Notes under the pieces: model-generated
Told to the model about the DNA's origin: nothing
What the model saw: only the letters and a program-made list of their open reading frames with translations
Database searches by the model: none
Part shown: positions 1 to 9,827 of the stretch, in pieces
Position numbering within the stretch: the stretch's first letter is position 1
Layout of the letters: each line of letters starts with the position of its first letter
From: Actinopolyspora xinjiangensis
Lineage (GTDB): Bacteria > Actinomycetota > Actinomycetes > Mycobacteriales > Pseudonocardiaceae
Direction of reading: 5' to 3'
NCBI RefSeq assembly: GCF_900104475.1
Contig: NZ_FNJR01000009.1
Location: 16,482 to 80,481, forward strand
DNA length: 64,000 nucleotides
Made by a program: the position numbers and the translations under genes

Positions 1-985
1 ACCGGGAGGGGTCCGTCCCGGACCGCTCCGGCAGCACGGTGACCAGCTCGGTCACGGGGTGCTCTACCTGCAGCCGGGTGTTCATCTCCATGAAGAAGAA
101 CTCGTCCGGCCGGTCGGCGGAGACGATGAACTCCACCGTCCCCGCGCCCACGTAACCGACCGCCCTGGCCGCTTCGACGGCGGCCGAGCCGATCCGCGCC
201 CTGGTGTCGGCGTCGAGCAGCGGGGAGGGGGCCTCCTCCACGATCTTCTGGTGCCTGCGCTGCAGGCTGCACTCCCGCTCGCCGAGGTGCACCACGTGAC
301 CGTGGGAGTCGCCCAGGACCTGCACCTCGATGTGACGGGGCCGCGCCACGAACCGCTCCACGAACATGGTGTCGTCGCCGAAGGCGGCGCGGGACTCGCG
401 GCGGGCGGCGGCGATGGCCTCGTCCAGCTCGTGCTCGTGGTGGACCAGCCGCATCCCCTTGCCGCCACCGCCCGCGGAGGGCTTGAACAGCACCGGAAGC
501 CCGGCTTCCAGCGCCGCGCGCCGGAGTTCCCCGTCCGAGGCCCCCTCGGCCCCGCTGCCGGGTACCAGTGGCACGCCCGCCTCGGAGACGGTGCGCTTGG
601 CACGGATCTTGTCGCCCATGGACTCGATCGCGCTCGCCGACGGGCCGATGAACACCAGCCCCGCCTCCGCGCAGGCCGAGGCGAAGGCCGCGCTCTCGGA
701 CAGGAATCCGTAGCCGGGGTGCACGGCCTGCGCGCCCCGCTCCAGGGCCGCCTCGATCATCCGGTCGACACGCAGGTAGCTCTCGGTCGCCGCGCGCGGG
801 CCGATGCGCACCGCCTCGTCGGCCTCCGCCACGTGCCGGGCGTCGGCGTCGGCGTCGCTGTGAACCGCTACCGCGCGAACGCCCAGTTCGCGGAGCGTGC
901 GGATGACGCGCACCGCGATCTCGCCACGGTTGGCGACCAGCACCGTGTCGAAGCGTCGCACTCGTGATGGCTGGGTTGGGGCCAT
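1..985 (-). CDS. accA1: Acyl-CoA carboxylase alpha (biotin carboxylase) subunit, 3' end missing
   Basis: Cut by the left window edge, so about 328 N-terminal residues are present and the biotinyl domain is not seen. The protein would use ATP and bicarbonate to carboxylate biotin for the carboxyltransferase encoded just upstream on the same strand. Visible are the N-terminal fold ([16 protein letters not shown]), [12 protein letters not shown], the glycine-rich ATP-grasp loop [11 protein letters not shown] and the [16 protein letters not shown] signature. The ATG at 985 follows a good GGAGGGAAGG site. The gap to the beta gene is 86 nt. The pairing with a methylcrotonyl-type beta subunit points to leucine breakdown, as for AccA1/AccD1 of mycobacteria. 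The family is certain; the substrate is inferred from the partner. Confidence 0.93.
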   Translation of the reverse strand, partial: MAPTQPSRVRRFDTVLVANRGEIAVRVIRTLRELGVRAVAVHSDADADARHVAEADEAVRIGPRAATESYLRVDRMIEAALERGAQAVHPGYGFLSESAAFASACAEAGLVFIGPSASAIESMGDKIRAKRTVSEAGVPLVPGSGAEGASDGELRRAALEAGLPVLFKPSAGGGGKGMRLVHHEHELDEAIAAARRESRAAFGDDTMFVERFVARPRHIEVQVLGDSHGHVVHLGERECSLQRRHQKIVEEAPSPLLDADTRARIGSAAVEAARAVGYVGAGTVEFIVSADRPDEFFFMEMNTRLQVEHPVTELVTVLPERSGTDPSR

Positions 986-1071
986 GTCCTTCCCTCCGGG
1001 CGGGCCACCCGATCGGGGTGGCGGGAATCCGTGTGGGCGGGGTCTCCGCCGGTGAACACGCCTGCCTGGGC

Positions 1072-2685
1072 TCACATGCGGAACACGCCGTTGTTCACCT
1101 CTTCCAGCGGGGCGTTGCCCGCGACCGACAGCGACAGCCCGAGCACGTCCCTGGTCTGCTTCGGGTCGATGACTCCGTCGTCCCACAGCCTCGCGGTGGA
1201 GTAGTAGGGGTGTCCCTGGTGCTCGTACTGCTGCCGCACCGGCTCCTTGAACTCCTCCTCGTCGGCCTCCGACCAGTGCTCGCCGCGTTGTTCGAACTGG
1301 TCGCGGCGAACCGTGGCCAGCACCGAGGCGGCCTGCTCGCCGCCCATCACCGAGATGCGGGCGTTCGGCCACATCCACAGGAAGCGGGGCGAGTAGGCGC
1401 GGCCGCACATGGAGTAGTTGCCCGCGCCGAACGAGCCGCCGATGACCACCGTCAGTTTCGGGACGCGGGCGCAGGCCACGGCGGTGACCATCTTGGCGCC
1501 GTTCTTGGCGATGCCCCCGGCCTCGTACTCCTTGCCCACCATGAACCCCGAGATGTTCTGCAGGAACACCAGCGGGATCCGCCGCCGGTCGCAGAGCTGC
1601 ACGAAGTGGGCGCCCTTGAGGGCCGACTCGCTGAACAGGATGCCGTTGTTGGCCACGATCCCCACGGGGTGGCCGTGGATCCGGGCGAAGCCCGTCACCA
1701 GCGTCTGGCCGTACTCGGCCTTGAACTCCGAGAACCGGCTGCCGTCGACCACGCGGGCGATGACCTCGCGTACGTCGTACGGGGTGCGGCTGTCGGTGGG
1801 CACCACGCCGTAGAGCTGTTCGGGGTCGGCCGCCGGTGGTTCCACCTCGCTGACGCGCCACGGCCGCTCCGGGGCGGGCGGCAGGGTGCTGACGATGGAG
1901 CGCACGATGCGCAGCGCGTCGGCGTCGTCGGCGGCGAGGTGGTCGGTCACACCCGAGGTGTGCGCGTGCAGCTGCCCACCGCCGAGTTCCTCGGCGGTGA
2001 CCTCGGCACCGGTCGCGGCCTTCACCAGCGGGGGGCCGCCCAGGAAGATCGTCCCCTGGTCGCGAACGATCACGGCCTCGTCGCTCATGGCGGGGACGTA
2101 GGCACCGCCCGCCGTGCAGGAGCCGAGCACCGCGGCGATCTGCGGGATGCCGCGCGCGGACATGGTCGCCTGGTTGTAGAAGATCCGGCCGAAGTGCTCG
2201 CGGTCGGGGAACACCTCGTCCTGCATGGGCAGGAAGGCACCGCCGGAGTCGACCAGGTAGACGCAGGGCAGGTTGTTGTGCAGCGCCACTTCCTGGGCGC
2301 GCAGGTGCTTCTTGACGGTGATCGGGTAGTAGGTGCCGCCCTTGACGGTCGCGTCGTTGGCGACCACCACGCACTCCCGGCCGGAGATCCTTCCGACACC
2401 GGTGATGATCCCCGCCGAGGGCGCCTCGTCGTCGTAGAGGCCGTGGGCGGCCATCGGGGACAGTTCGAGCAGCGGGGAGCCGCGGTCCAGCAGGGTCTCC
2501 ACCCGTTCGCGGGGCAGCAGCTTGCCGCGTTCGACGTGGCGGCGTCTGGTCTTCTCGGGCCCACCGGCCCGGACCCGTTCGAGACGGGTGTTCAGATCCG
2601 CCACGAGCGCGGCGTGTTCGGCCGTGTAACGCTCGTAGGACTCGGCCGCCGGGTCCACGGCGGTGGACAGCACCGGAGCATCCAT
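1072..2685 (-). CDS. accD1: Methylcrotonyl-CoA carboxylase-type carboxyltransferase (beta) subunit
   Basis: A 537-residue biotin-dependent carboxyltransferase that moves CO2 from carboxybiotin to an acyl-CoA, most likely 3-methylcrotonyl-CoA in leucine catabolism. The features are those of the MCC/AccD1 branch rather than Pcc[75 protein letters not shown] and [19 protein letters not shown]. The frame extends 60 codons further upstream, but those codons run through the divergent operator and lack homology, so I start at ATG 2685 (MDAPVLST). It lies 86 nt from the alpha subunit and is divergent from a TetR gene, whose operator should control it. Confidence 0.93.
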   Translation of the reverse strand: MDAPVLSTAVDPAAESYERYTAEHAALVADLNTRLERVRAGGPEKTRRRHVERGKLLPRERVETLLDRGSPLLELSPMAAHGLYDDEAPSAGIITGVGRISGRECVVVANDATVKGGTYYPITVKKHLRAQEVALHNNLPCVYLVDSGGAFLPMQDEVFPDREHFGRIFYNQATMSARGIPQIAAVLGSCTAGGAYVPAMSDEAVIVRDQGTIFLGGPPLVKAATGAEVTAEELGGGQLHAHTSGVTDHLAADDADALRIVRSIVSTLPPAPERPWRVSEVEPPAADPEQLYGVVPTDSRTPYDVREVIARVVDGSRFSEFKAEYGQTLVTGFARIHGHPVGIVANNGILFSESALKGAHFVQLCDRRRIPLVFLQNISGFMVGKEYEAGGIAKNGAKMVTAVACARVPKLTVVIGGSFGAGNYSMCGRAYSPRFLWMWPNARISVMGGEQAASVLATVRRDQFEQRGEHWSEADEEEFKEPVRQQYEHQGHPYYSTARLWDDGVIDPKQTRDVLGLSLSVAGNAPLEEVNNGVFRM

Positions 2686-2758
2686 CTCGCTACCCGCACC
2701 TTCCGTTCGGGCGCGGCCGCGCGGGCGACGCCGATCGGCGGTCACCGCGACGACCAGT

Positions 2759-2802
2759 GTGTTAATGATCGTTAACATCCTGATGTTAACGCTGACTAAC
2801 AC
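2759..2802. promoter_or_regulatory. 44-bp dyad operator between accD1 and its TetR gene
   Basis: A fully symmetric pair of nested inverted repeats. The inner arms GTTAACATC and GATGTTAAC are separated by CT, and the outer arms GTGTTA and TAACAC lie 16.5 bp on each side of the same centre (between 2780 and 2781). It sits in the only AT-rich stretch of the divergent intergenic region, 23 bp before the TetR ATG and just upstream of a -10-like TAGTAT (2811-2816). The natural reading is a binding site for two dimers of the adjacent TetR protein, controlling both directions. Confidence 0.8.
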
Positions 2803-2824
2803 AGTTCGTCTAGTATCGGATCCG

Positions 2825-3442
2825 ATGACCACCAACAACCCCGGCGGAACCGGGCGCGGCAGCAACGCCCCGTCGAGACGCGAACAGATCCTGAGCGCCG
2901 CGGCCGAGCTGTTCGCCCGCTACGGGTTCCACGGGGTGGGGATCGACGACATCGGAGCGGCCGTCGGGATCTCCGGTCCCGCGCTGTACCGGCACTTCCG
3001 CAGCAAGGACGCGATGCTGGGCGAGATGCTCACCGGCATCAGCGAACGGCTGCTCCACGGCGGCAGGGCCCGGACGGTGAACGCGGGTGACCCGCTCACC
3101 GCGCTGGAAGCCCTGGTCGCCTGGCACGTGGAGTTCGCGCTGACCAACTCGGCACTGATCACCGTGCACCTGCGCGACCTGGACAGCCTCACCGAGCCCG
3201 ATCGCCACCGGGTGCGGGAGTTACAGCGCGGCTACGTGGAGGTCTGGGTGGACACCCTGCGGCGGTGCCGCCCCGGCACGGCCGAGCACACCGCCCGCGC
3301 CTCGGCCCACGCGGTGCTCGGGCTGATCAACTCGACGCCCCACAGCGCGCTGCTCGACACGGCGAGGATGTCGGAACTGCTGCACCGGATGGCGATGAAC
3401 GCCCTGCTTGCCGACCACGAGGACGGGCACGGCACGAGGTGA
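2825..3442 (+). CDS. TetR-family regulator of the acyl-CoA carboxylase genes
   Basis: 205 residues, the usual TetR length. The N-terminal helix-turn-helix (about residues 17-62) contains [39 protein letters not shown] and RSKDAML; the remainder is a helical ligand-binding domain. The start is ATG 2825 because the in-frame codons before it cover the operator and promoter. Divergent transcription from accD1 and the perfect dyad between them make it a probable autoregulated repressor of the carboxylase, relieved by an acyl-CoA intermediate as for other TetR regulators of branched-chain acyl-CoA catabolism. The ligand is inferred. Confidence 0.88.
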   Translation: MTTNNPGGTGRGSNAPSRREQILSAAAELFARYGFHGVGIDDIGAAVGISGPALYRHFRSKDAMLGEMLTGISERLLHGGRARTVNAGDPLTALEALVAWHVEFALTNSALITVHLRDLDSLTEPDRHRVRELQRGYVEVWVDTLRRCRPGTAEHTARASAHAVLGLINSTPHSALLDTARMSELLHRMAMNALLADHEDGHGTR

Positions 3443-3552
3443 GTCGCGCACCGCGCGACCAACATCAACCCATCGGGTTAAGAGCACGTTTTGCGAGGTG
3501 ACCAGACCGGCGCAAGACTGGACGGGCCGGCCGCCGAGCCGAGGGAGGCAGG

Positions 3553-5283
3553 ATGGCTACGCCCGAGACACAGCCCACACCGGTCCCGACACGCGCGTCC
3601 GGCCGACAACGGGCCAGGAAGGGTTCGGTACTCGTCGCGCTGACCCACACCACCGACCCCAAGCGGATCGGGATCCTCTACCTCACCACGGCCTTCGTGT
3701 TCTTCCTCATCGGCGGGCTGATGGCCATGTTCATCCGGGCCGAGCTCGCCGCGCCCGGAGTCCAGGTGATCTCGCAGGAGCAGTACAACCAGCTGTTCAC
3801 CATGCACGGCACGATCATGCTGCTGCTGTTCGCCACCCCGATCCTGTTCGGCTTCGCCAACGTGGTGCTGCCGCTGCAGATCGGCGCTCCCGACGTGGCG
3901 TTCCCCCGGCTCAACGCGCTGTCCTACTGGCTGTTCCTGTTCGGCGGGATAATCGTGATCAGCGGTTTCGTCGCGCCGGGCGGAGCCGCCGACTTCGGCT
4001 GGACCGCCTACCCACCGCTGTCGGAGTTCAACACCGGGATCGGGGGCAACCTGTGGATCACGGGGCTGATCGTCTCCGGGCTGGGCACGATCCTCGGCGC
4101 CGTCAACATGATCACTTCGGTGGTCTGCATGCGCGCGCCCGGCATGACCATGTGGCGGATGCCGATCTTCACCTGGAACATCCTGGTCACCAGCCTGCTG
4201 ATCCTGATGGCCTTCCCCATCCTGACGGCGGCGCTGTTCGGGCTGCTGGCCGACCGGCACCTCGGCGCGCACGTGTTCGACCCCGCCAACGGCGGGGCGA
4301 TCCTCTGGCAGCACCTGTTCTGGTTCTTCGGCCACCCCGAGGTCTACATCGTGGCGCTGCCGTTCTTCGGCATCATCACCGAGATCCTGCCGGTGTTCTC
4401 CCGTAAGCCGCTGTTCGGCTACACCGGACTGGTGTACGCCACCTGGACCATCGGCTTCCTGTCCGTTGTGGTCTGGGCCCACCACATGTTCGTCACGGGG
4501 GCGGTGCTGCTGCCCTTCTTCTCCTTCACGACCTTCCTGATCGCGGTGCCCACGGGGATCAAGTTCTTCAACTGGATCGGCACCATGTGGCGCGGACAGC
4601 TGACCTTCGAGTCCCCGATGCTGTTCAGCGTCGGATTCCTGATCACCTTCCTGTTCGGCGGGCTGACCGGCGTGCTGCTGGCCTCACCGCCGCTGGACTT
4701 CCACGTCTCGGACACCTACTTCGTGGTCGCGCACTTCCACTACGTGCTGTTCGGCACGATCGTGTTCGCGGTGTTCGCCGGGGTCTACTTCTGGTTCCCC
4801 AAGATGACCGGCCGAATGATGGACGAACGGCTGGCGAAGGCGCACTTCTGGCTGACCTTCATCGGCTTCCACACCACGTTCCTGGTGCAGCACTGGCTGG
4901 GCAACGAGGGCATGCCCCGGCGCTACGCCGACTACCTGCCCGGCGACGGGTTCACCACGCTCAACGTGATCTCCAGCGCCGGGGCGTTCCTGCTGGGCGC
5001 GTCGATGCTGCCGTTCCTGTACAACGTGTTCAAAAGCTACCGCTACGGCACACGGGTGCACGTGGACGACCCGTGGGGCCACGGCAACTCGCTGGAGTGG
5101 GCCACTTCCTGCCCGCCGCCCAGGCACAACTTCTACGAACTGCCCCGCATCCGTTCCACCCGGCCCGCCTTCGAGCTGCACTACCCGCACATGAGCGAGC
5201 GGATGGAGCTGGAGGCCCACGTGACCGGGCCGAAGTCCGAACGACGGCGGGACAACGGCGAGGAGGACCACGACGAGCGGTGA
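3553..5283 (+). CDS. ctaD: Cytochrome c oxidase subunit I (aa3 type)
   Basis: The 576-residue catalytic subunit of the terminal oxidase, which reduces O2 at a haem a3-CuB centre in the cytoplasmic membrane and pumps protons. Key residues are readable: His85 (MHGT, haem a), His261 and Tyr265 of HPEVY (CuB and the cross-linked tyrosine), His310-His311 (AHHM, CuB), and His394/His396 of HFHY (haem a3 and haem a). About twelve hydrophobic segments are present. The N-terminal 30 residues and the C-terminal tail (from [14 protein letters not shown]) are hydrophilic. ATG 3553 follows GAGGGAGGCAGG. It stands alone, without ctaC or ctaE beside it, as is common in actinobacteria. Confidence 0.97.
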   Translation: MATPETQPTPVPTRASGRQRARKGSVLVALTHTTDPKRIGILYLTTAFVFFLIGGLMAMFIRAELAAPGVQVISQEQYNQLFTMHGTIMLLLFATPILFGFANVVLPLQIGAPDVAFPRLNALSYWLFLFGGIIVISGFVAPGGAADFGWTAYPPLSEFNTGIGGNLWITGLIVSGLGTILGAVNMITSVVCMRAPGMTMWRMPIFTWNILVTSLLILMAFPILTAALFGLLADRHLGAHVFDPANGGAILWQHLFWFFGHPEVYIVALPFFGIITEILPVFSRKPLFGYTGLVYATWTIGFLSVVVWAHHMFVTGAVLLPFFSFTTFLIAVPTGIKFFNWIGTMWRGQLTFESPMLFSVGFLITFLFGGLTGVLLASPPLDFHVSDTYFVVAHFHYVLFGTIVFAVFAGVYFWFPKMTGRMMDERLAKAHFWLTFIGFHTTFLVQHWLGNEGMPRRYADYLPGDGFTTLNVISSAGAFLLGASMLPFLYNVFKSYRYGTRVHVDDPWGHGNSLEWATSCPPPRHNFYELPRIRSTRPAFELHYPHMSERMELEAHVTGPKSERRRDNGEEDHDER

Positions 5284-5316
5284 AGGCGACAACGGCCTCC
5301 TCCACCGCCCGGCACG

Positions 5317-5931
5317 TCAGCCCCGGTTCGGAACCGAGTCCTCGGAGTCGTGCTCGTCGTCGTCCCGTTCGGAGGAGTTCGGCGGCGGCATCTCCACCCC
5401 CGCCGCTTCGAACCGGGAAGGGTGGGACCTGTTGTTGGACAACGGCTGAACCCGGTTACCGGTGCTGGAGACGCACCCCCTGCCCGGCAACGCCCGACAC
5501 ACCGGGCACTTGACCTGCAGCACCTGGCGCCGGGCCTTGATGTCCCGGATCGCCTTCTCCGGATCCTGGCCCTTGGCCTCCAGCAGCGCCGCCGTGGCCC
5601 GCTCCCAGCCGCGCAGCGACTCGGACGCGGAGGGGCGGGGCTTGGACCTGATCTCCGCGCTCTCGGCCTTCTGTATCTGCTGGTTGCGGTACTCCACCCA
5701 CTCCCGGTGGATCACACTGGTGGAGACCGAGACCGAGTTCCTGCGGTAGTGCTCGACCACGACGGACTTGGCGAAGTCGGCGGGGATCTCCCCCAGCGCC
5801 GCCGCCCACGACTCGGCCGTCAGATCCGCCTTGCCCTGCTGCTGTTCGGTCTTGGGGTAGGCGAACGGTTCGAAGGACCTGTCGTAGCTGGCGGCGAGTT
5901 GGAACAGCTCGGGGAGCTCGTAGGTTTCCAT
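5317..5931 (-). CDS. Uncharacterised protein with C-terminal phage-type zinc-binding motif
   Basis: 204 residues, no function known to me. Residues 1-130 are a charged helical region rich in Gln, Glu and Arg. Near the C-terminus is CPVCRALPGRGC followed about 20 residues later by a His/Arg pair (NRSHPSR), resembling the small zinc-binding module (CPxC-x-A-x-PG-x2-C...H-x3-R) of actinophage and actinobacterial DNA-associated proteins. The tail is very acidic (ERDDDEHDSEDSV). Its ATG overlaps the stop of the preceding gene (TGATG at 5929-5933), so the two are translationally coupled. A role in DNA replication or a relic of a prophage are both possible. Confidence 0.7.
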   Translation of the reverse strand: METYELPELFQLAASYDRSFEPFAYPKTEQQQGKADLTAESWAAALGEIPADFAKSVVVEHYRRNSVSVSTSVIHREWVEYRNQQIQKAESAEIRSKPRPSASESLRGWERATAALLEAKGQDPEKAIRDIKARRQVLQVKCPVCRALPGRGCVSSTGNRVQPLSNNRSHPSRFEAAGVEMPPPNSSERDDDEHDSEDSVPNRG

Positions 5932-6920
5932 CAGACTTCCTCCTCGTCCGACGGGCCGTCGATGTCGACCACGGAGACGTCCTCGGACCGCTCGTGCTCG
6001 ACCCTCTCACGCATCCTGCGCTTGTTCTGGGCCGCTACGTAGTGCGCCTGCCTGGGAAGGTCGAAGGCCCGCCGCCCGAAGGAGGGCTCCGGCAGGCAGT
6101 CGGGACACTTCCGCACCCGTCCGTCGTCCTGCTCGATGTAGCCGTTGTCGCACCCGGCGTTACCACAGTGGCCCGGCAGCGGACGGGTGGACGCGCCGGT
6201 GGCCTTCTCCTTGGACTCCGGCAGCGAGAGGTGCCGCGGCCGGGGGCTCCTGGCCGGGGACTCCTTGGCCACCGCCGGGCTCGACGAGGAACCGTCGTAG
6301 ACGTCCCGGGCCGAGCGCTGCAGCGCCTCGCCGTAGCACTCGGAGAACCTGCTCGGTGAGGTCTTCTTGCCCAGCCAGATGTTCAGCGCCGCCACGAGGT
6401 CCCCGGTGTTGGCGAGCGGGGACATCTCGCGCTTGGCCCTGATCTCCTCGGCCAGCTGCTTCAGAATCCGGTCGGGGATGGGGTTTTTCTGCTGCTCCGC
6501 CCACTGCCGGACCAGGCTCTCCGAACTCATCGTGTTACCGGAACCGGCCCTGGAACCGGAAGCGCGTTCGGCTTCCCGCGGGGCCTCGGCCTCCCGAGAA
6601 GCCGGGGATCTGCCCACCGGGGCGGTCGCCTCTCGGGCCAGCGCGGTGCGTTCGGCGGGCGCGACGGCGCGGGCGTGCAGGGTCCACTGCACGCCGGTCT
6701 CCACCGAGGAACCGGTCAGCCAGCCGTAACGCTCCAGCTCCGCCACCAGCTCGATGGGATCAGCGGCCCCGGCCGAGGCCAGGTCGCTCAGCCGCAGCCG
6801 CCCCTTGGTCTGAATGAGCGTGAAGGCCGCCCTGGCCTGCAGACTCATGGAGTTGTCCTGAGCCAGCTCGGCCGGAACCGCTACCCAGCCGTCCCAGCCG
6901 GCAGACAGCGCACCATCCAT
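5931..6920 (-). CDS. Uncharacterised protein: N-terminal winged-helix-like region, C-terminal zinc knuckle
   Basis: 329 residues, function unknown. The N-terminal 70 residues (WVAVPAELAQDNSMSLQARA through ELERYGWL) look like the helix-turn-helix of replication-initiator or DnaD-type proteins. Next come a low-complexity Glu/Arg/Ala linker, a helical middle segment (WAEQQKNPIPDRILKQLAEE) and a four-cysteine knuckle, CGNAGCDNGY...CPDC, similar to the CxxxxC/CxxC zinc modules of DNA-binding proteins. The C-terminus is acidic. The start is clear: GGAGGAG seven bases before ATG 6920. It is the first gene of a two-gene unit with the zinc protein downstream and is divergent from an MFS exporter. Confidence 0.68.
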   Translation of the reverse strand: MDGALSAGWDGWVAVPAELAQDNSMSLQARAAFTLIQTKGRLRLSDLASAGAADPIELVAELERYGWLTGSSVETGVQWTLHARAVAPAERTALAREATAPVGRSPASREAEAPREAERASGSRAGSGNTMSSESLVRQWAEQQKNPIPDRILKQLAEEIRAKREMSPLANTGDLVAALNIWLGKKTSPSRFSECYGEALQRSARDVYDGSSSSPAVAKESPARSPRPRHLSLPESKEKATGASTRPLPGHCGNAGCDNGYIEQDDGRVRKCPDCLPEPSFGRRAFDLPRQAHYVAAQNKRRMRERVEHERSEDVSVVDIDGPSDEEEV

Positions 6921-7294
6921 CGGACGACTCCTCCATCGGTGTCACACGCCGTGCCCGGACAAGGCTATACCGAGCGACAGGACACTCGAACAGCGTCACG
7001 GCACCCGTCGAACGCTGACCCTCCCCGCACGCGGGCAGCACCACCCTGCTCCTTTCGAGTGGGACGACGGCCCCTGGAAGTGGCGCCCTTCATAATCGAT
7101 GCAGGAACAGGCAGTGCGCACTGTAGCGTTGTGCGGGACGGGTCGTGCGACGAGGCGCCACCCGTCCGGGCGTCGAGCCCACGCATCAGTCGACCGCTAC
7201 CCGATCTCTTGACGGCCCGCGAAGCCGACAGCACCCGGCTCGCGGCGACCGCAACCCGTCCGGCGTGTCCGCGCTACACCGCAAGGAGAGAGCG
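6921..7294. other. Divergent intergenic region
   Basis: 374 nt between the two divergent genes. It must hold both promoters, but I cannot place a convincing -10/-35 pair. A TTCATAATCGATGCA stretch near 7089 is the only AT-rich patch. An in-frame extension of the exporter starts inside it but has no ribosome binding site or recognisable sequence, so no gene is called. Confidence 0.4.
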
Positions 7295-8545
7295 TTGCCT
7301 GTTGCCCTGTTGGCACTCGCCATCGCGGCATTCGGAATCGGCACCACGGAATTCGTGATGATGGGGCTGCTGCCCGAAGTGGCCACCGACATGAACGTGT
7401 CGATCTCGGCCGCGGGCGGCTACATCTCGCTGTACGCACTCGGAGTCGTCGTCGGCGCACCGCTGCTGACCATAGCCGGGATGCGCGTGCGCAGAAAGAC
7501 CATGCTGCTGAGCATGCTGGGGCTGTTCATCGTGGGCAACCTGCTGTCCGCGATCGCCCCGACGCACCTGTCGCTGCTCGCGGCGAGATTCGTGGCCGGA
7601 CTGCCGCACGGGACGTTCTTCGGCATCGGCGCGGTGGTGGCCGCGAGCCTGGTCAGCCGCGACAAACGCGGGCGGGCCATCTCGATGATGTTCGTGGGGC
7701 TGACCGTGGCCAACATCGTCGGGGTGCCGGTCGGCACGCTGCTCGGGCAGGCCATCGACTGGCGCTGGACCTTCGGGCTGGTCGCGCTGATCGGCGCGGC
7801 CGCGCTGGCGGCGGTCAGCGTGCTGGTGCCGCGCCAGGCCAAGCCGACCGAGGTGAGCCTGCGCGGCGAGCTGTCGGCGTTCAGGCGTCCGCAGGTGTGG
7901 CTGGCCTTCGCCGTCGTGGTGTTCGGCTTCGCCGCGACCTTCTCGTTCTACAGCTACATCAAGCCGCTGCTGATCCAGGTCAGCGGTTACACACCGCTGG
8001 CGGCCACCGTGCTGCTCGCGCTGTTCGGCACCGGCATGACCCTGGGCACCGTGATCGGCGGGAGGCTGGCGGACCGCTCGCCGATGCGCACGCTGTACAC
8101 CTTCCTGACGGCGCTGGCGATCGTGCTGACGATGTTCACCTTCACCGCGCACAACACCGTGCTGGTGGCGGTCAACGTGTTCCTGGTGGGAGTCACCGGT
8201 TTCGCCGCCATCCCCAGCATCCAGGCCAGAATCCTGGACCAGGCCAGGGAGGCCCCCTCGCTGGGTTCCGCCAGCATCCAGTCCACGTTCAACATCGCCA
8301 ACTCGCTGGGCGCCTACCTCGGTGGGCTGGTGATCGCGGCCGGATTCGGGCTGATCTCGCCGAGCTGGGTCGGCGCGGTGCTGGCCCTGGTGGGACTGGG
8401 CTTCGCGGTGCTCTCCGGCAGGCTCGACCAGCGGTGGAACGGCGGCCGGGGCCGGTCCGGGACTCCCGGAACCGACTCGGAATCTCCCGCCTCCGGCTCG
8501 GCCGAGGGTTCCCCGGACTCGCTCGGAGCCGCCCCCGCCCGTTGA
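7295..8545 (+). CDS. MFS exporter, DHA1 family (chloramphenicol/arabinose efflux-like)
   Basis: 416 residues with twelve predicted membrane spans. The N-terminus LAIAAFGIGTTEFVMMGLLP is typical of the SotB/Cmr/YdhP group of proton-driven drug or sugar efflux pumps. The cytoplasmic loop carries RVRRKTM, and the C-terminal 45 residues are a hydrophilic Gly/Ser/Pro-rich tail. The start is TTG 7295 because AAGGAG (7283-7288) lies six bases before it and homology begins right there; the frame stays open upstream without conserved sequence. A second member of the same subfamily is encoded at 40349-41557. The substrate is unknown. Confidence 0.88.
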   Translation: MPVALLALAIAAFGIGTTEFVMMGLLPEVATDMNVSISAAGGYISLYALGVVVGAPLLTIAGMRVRRKTMLLSMLGLFIVGNLLSAIAPTHLSLLAARFVAGLPHGTFFGIGAVVAASLVSRDKRGRAISMMFVGLTVANIVGVPVGTLLGQAIDWRWTFGLVALIGAAALAAVSVLVPRQAKPTEVSLRGELSAFRRPQVWLAFAVVVFGFAATFSFYSYIKPLLIQVSGYTPLAATVLLALFGTGMTLGTVIGGRLADRSPMRTLYTFLTALAIVLTMFTFTAHNTVLVAVNVFLVGVTGFAAIPSIQARILDQAREAPSLGSASIQSTFNIANSLGAYLGGLVIAAGFGLISPSWVGAVLALVGLGFAVLSGRLDQRWNGGRGRSGTPGTDSESPASGSAEGSPDSLGAAPAR

Positions 8546-8718
8546 GTCCGGGCACGCCGGGCGAACCCTCGGCGGCCGTGATGCAATCGCTCCCACCGGG
8601 AATGCTTGATCGATTCCACTGGTTGATCGGGAGGGCGTGTGTCCCCCGAACGGGCGTAGCCACCGCCCACCAATCGGTGGCCGTGTTACGAGTCGACATT
8701 CGTGAAAGGGAACACCAG

Positions 8719-9549
8719 ATGACTCAGGTTCCGAACATCACGCTCAACACCGGCGCGAAGATGCCCCAGCTGGGCTTCGGCGTCTTCCAGATCCCCTCCG
8801 AGGAGGTCGTCGAGCCGGTCAGGACCGCCCTGGAGGCGGGCTACCGCAGCATCGACACCGCGGCCGTGTACGGCAACGAGGAAGGCGTCGGCAAGGCCAT
8901 CGCCGAGTCGGGGATCCCGCGCGAGGAACTGTTCGTCACCACCAAGCTGTGGAACGACAGGCAGGGCTACGACGAGACGTTCCGTGCCTTCGACGAGAGC
9001 CTCAACAAGCTGGGGCTGGACTACGTGGATCTCTACCTGATCCACTGGCCGATGCCCGGCCAGGACACCTACGTGCAGACCTGGCAGGCGTTCGAGAAGC
9101 TCCACGCCGAGGGTCGTGCCAAGTCCATCGGCGTGTCGAACTTCCACACCTCGCATCTGCGCAGGCTGTTCGCCGAGACCAGCGTGGTCCCCGCCGTGAA
9201 CCAGATCGAGCTGCATCCCAACCTGCCCCAGGCCGAGCTGCGGGCCTTCCACTCCGAGCACGGCATCGCCACCGAGGCGTGGAGTCCGATCGGGCAGGGC
9301 AAGGGTCTGCTGGAGGACTCCCGACTGCGGGGGCTGGCCGAGAAGTACGGCAAGTCCGCCGCCCAGGTGGTGCTGCGCTGGCACATCCAGCTGGGCAACG
9401 TGACCATCCCGAAGTCCGCCACTCCGGCGCGCGTGCGGGAGAACCTCGATGTGTTCGACTTCGAGCTCAGCGAGGACGACATGAAGGCCATCGGCGAGCT
9501 GGACAACGACGGCCGGGTCGGCCCCAACCCGGACGTCTTCGGCGCGTGA
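8719..9549 (+). CDS. Aldo/keto reductase (2,5-diketo-D-gluconate reductase-like)
   Basis: 276-residue cytosolic NADPH-dependent (beta/alpha)8 reductase of small carbonyl compounds, AKR5 type. The catalytic tetrad is complete: Asp46, Tyr51, Lys76 and His109 (within LYLIHWP). The family signatures GYRSIDTAAVYGNE, GVSNF and the cofactor-binding IPKSATPARVREN are present. ATG 8719 follows AAAGGGAAC. The preceding exporter is 173 nt upstream, so co-transcription is possible but not evident. AKRs of this class are broad-substrate, so the physiological role (methylglyoxal or other aldehyde detoxification, or sugar metabolism) is open. Confidence 0.93.
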   Translation: MTQVPNITLNTGAKMPQLGFGVFQIPSEEVVEPVRTALEAGYRSIDTAAVYGNEEGVGKAIAESGIPREELFVTTKLWNDRQGYDETFRAFDESLNKLGLDYVDLYLIHWPMPGQDTYVQTWQAFEKLHAEGRAKSIGVSNFHTSHLRRLFAETSVVPAVNQIELHPNLPQAELRAFHSEHGIATEAWSPIGQGKGLLEDSRLRGLAEKYGKSAAQVVLRWHIQLGNVTIPKSATPARVRENLDVFDFELSEDDMKAIGELDNDGRVGPNPDVFGA

Positions 9550-9827
9550 ACGAACGGTGAGCCGCCGCCACGCCCGGACCGGGTGCTGGTGCGCAGGGTG
9601 GGAGGTACCGGGTGTGCCTCCCACGCCGCACCGGGTGCCGCCCCGGACGGCGTCGATTCCCCGAACACACCCACGAAATCGCCGCGCCGGGGCGTCGTCG
9701 AGAAGCGAGCGTGAGAAGCGCGGCGCACGTGCCGGCTGACCGAGCACCGCGCCAGCGCGACCGGTACGTCAACGCCGCGCGAGGTTCCGCCGGGTAACCA
9801 CCCAGCGCCCCACGCTGCCGACAGCGG

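Noticed and set aside
964..2775. A 603-codon plus-strand open frame opposite accD1
   Set aside because: Antisense to a clear carboxyltransferase gene; composition is the usual high-GC shadow.
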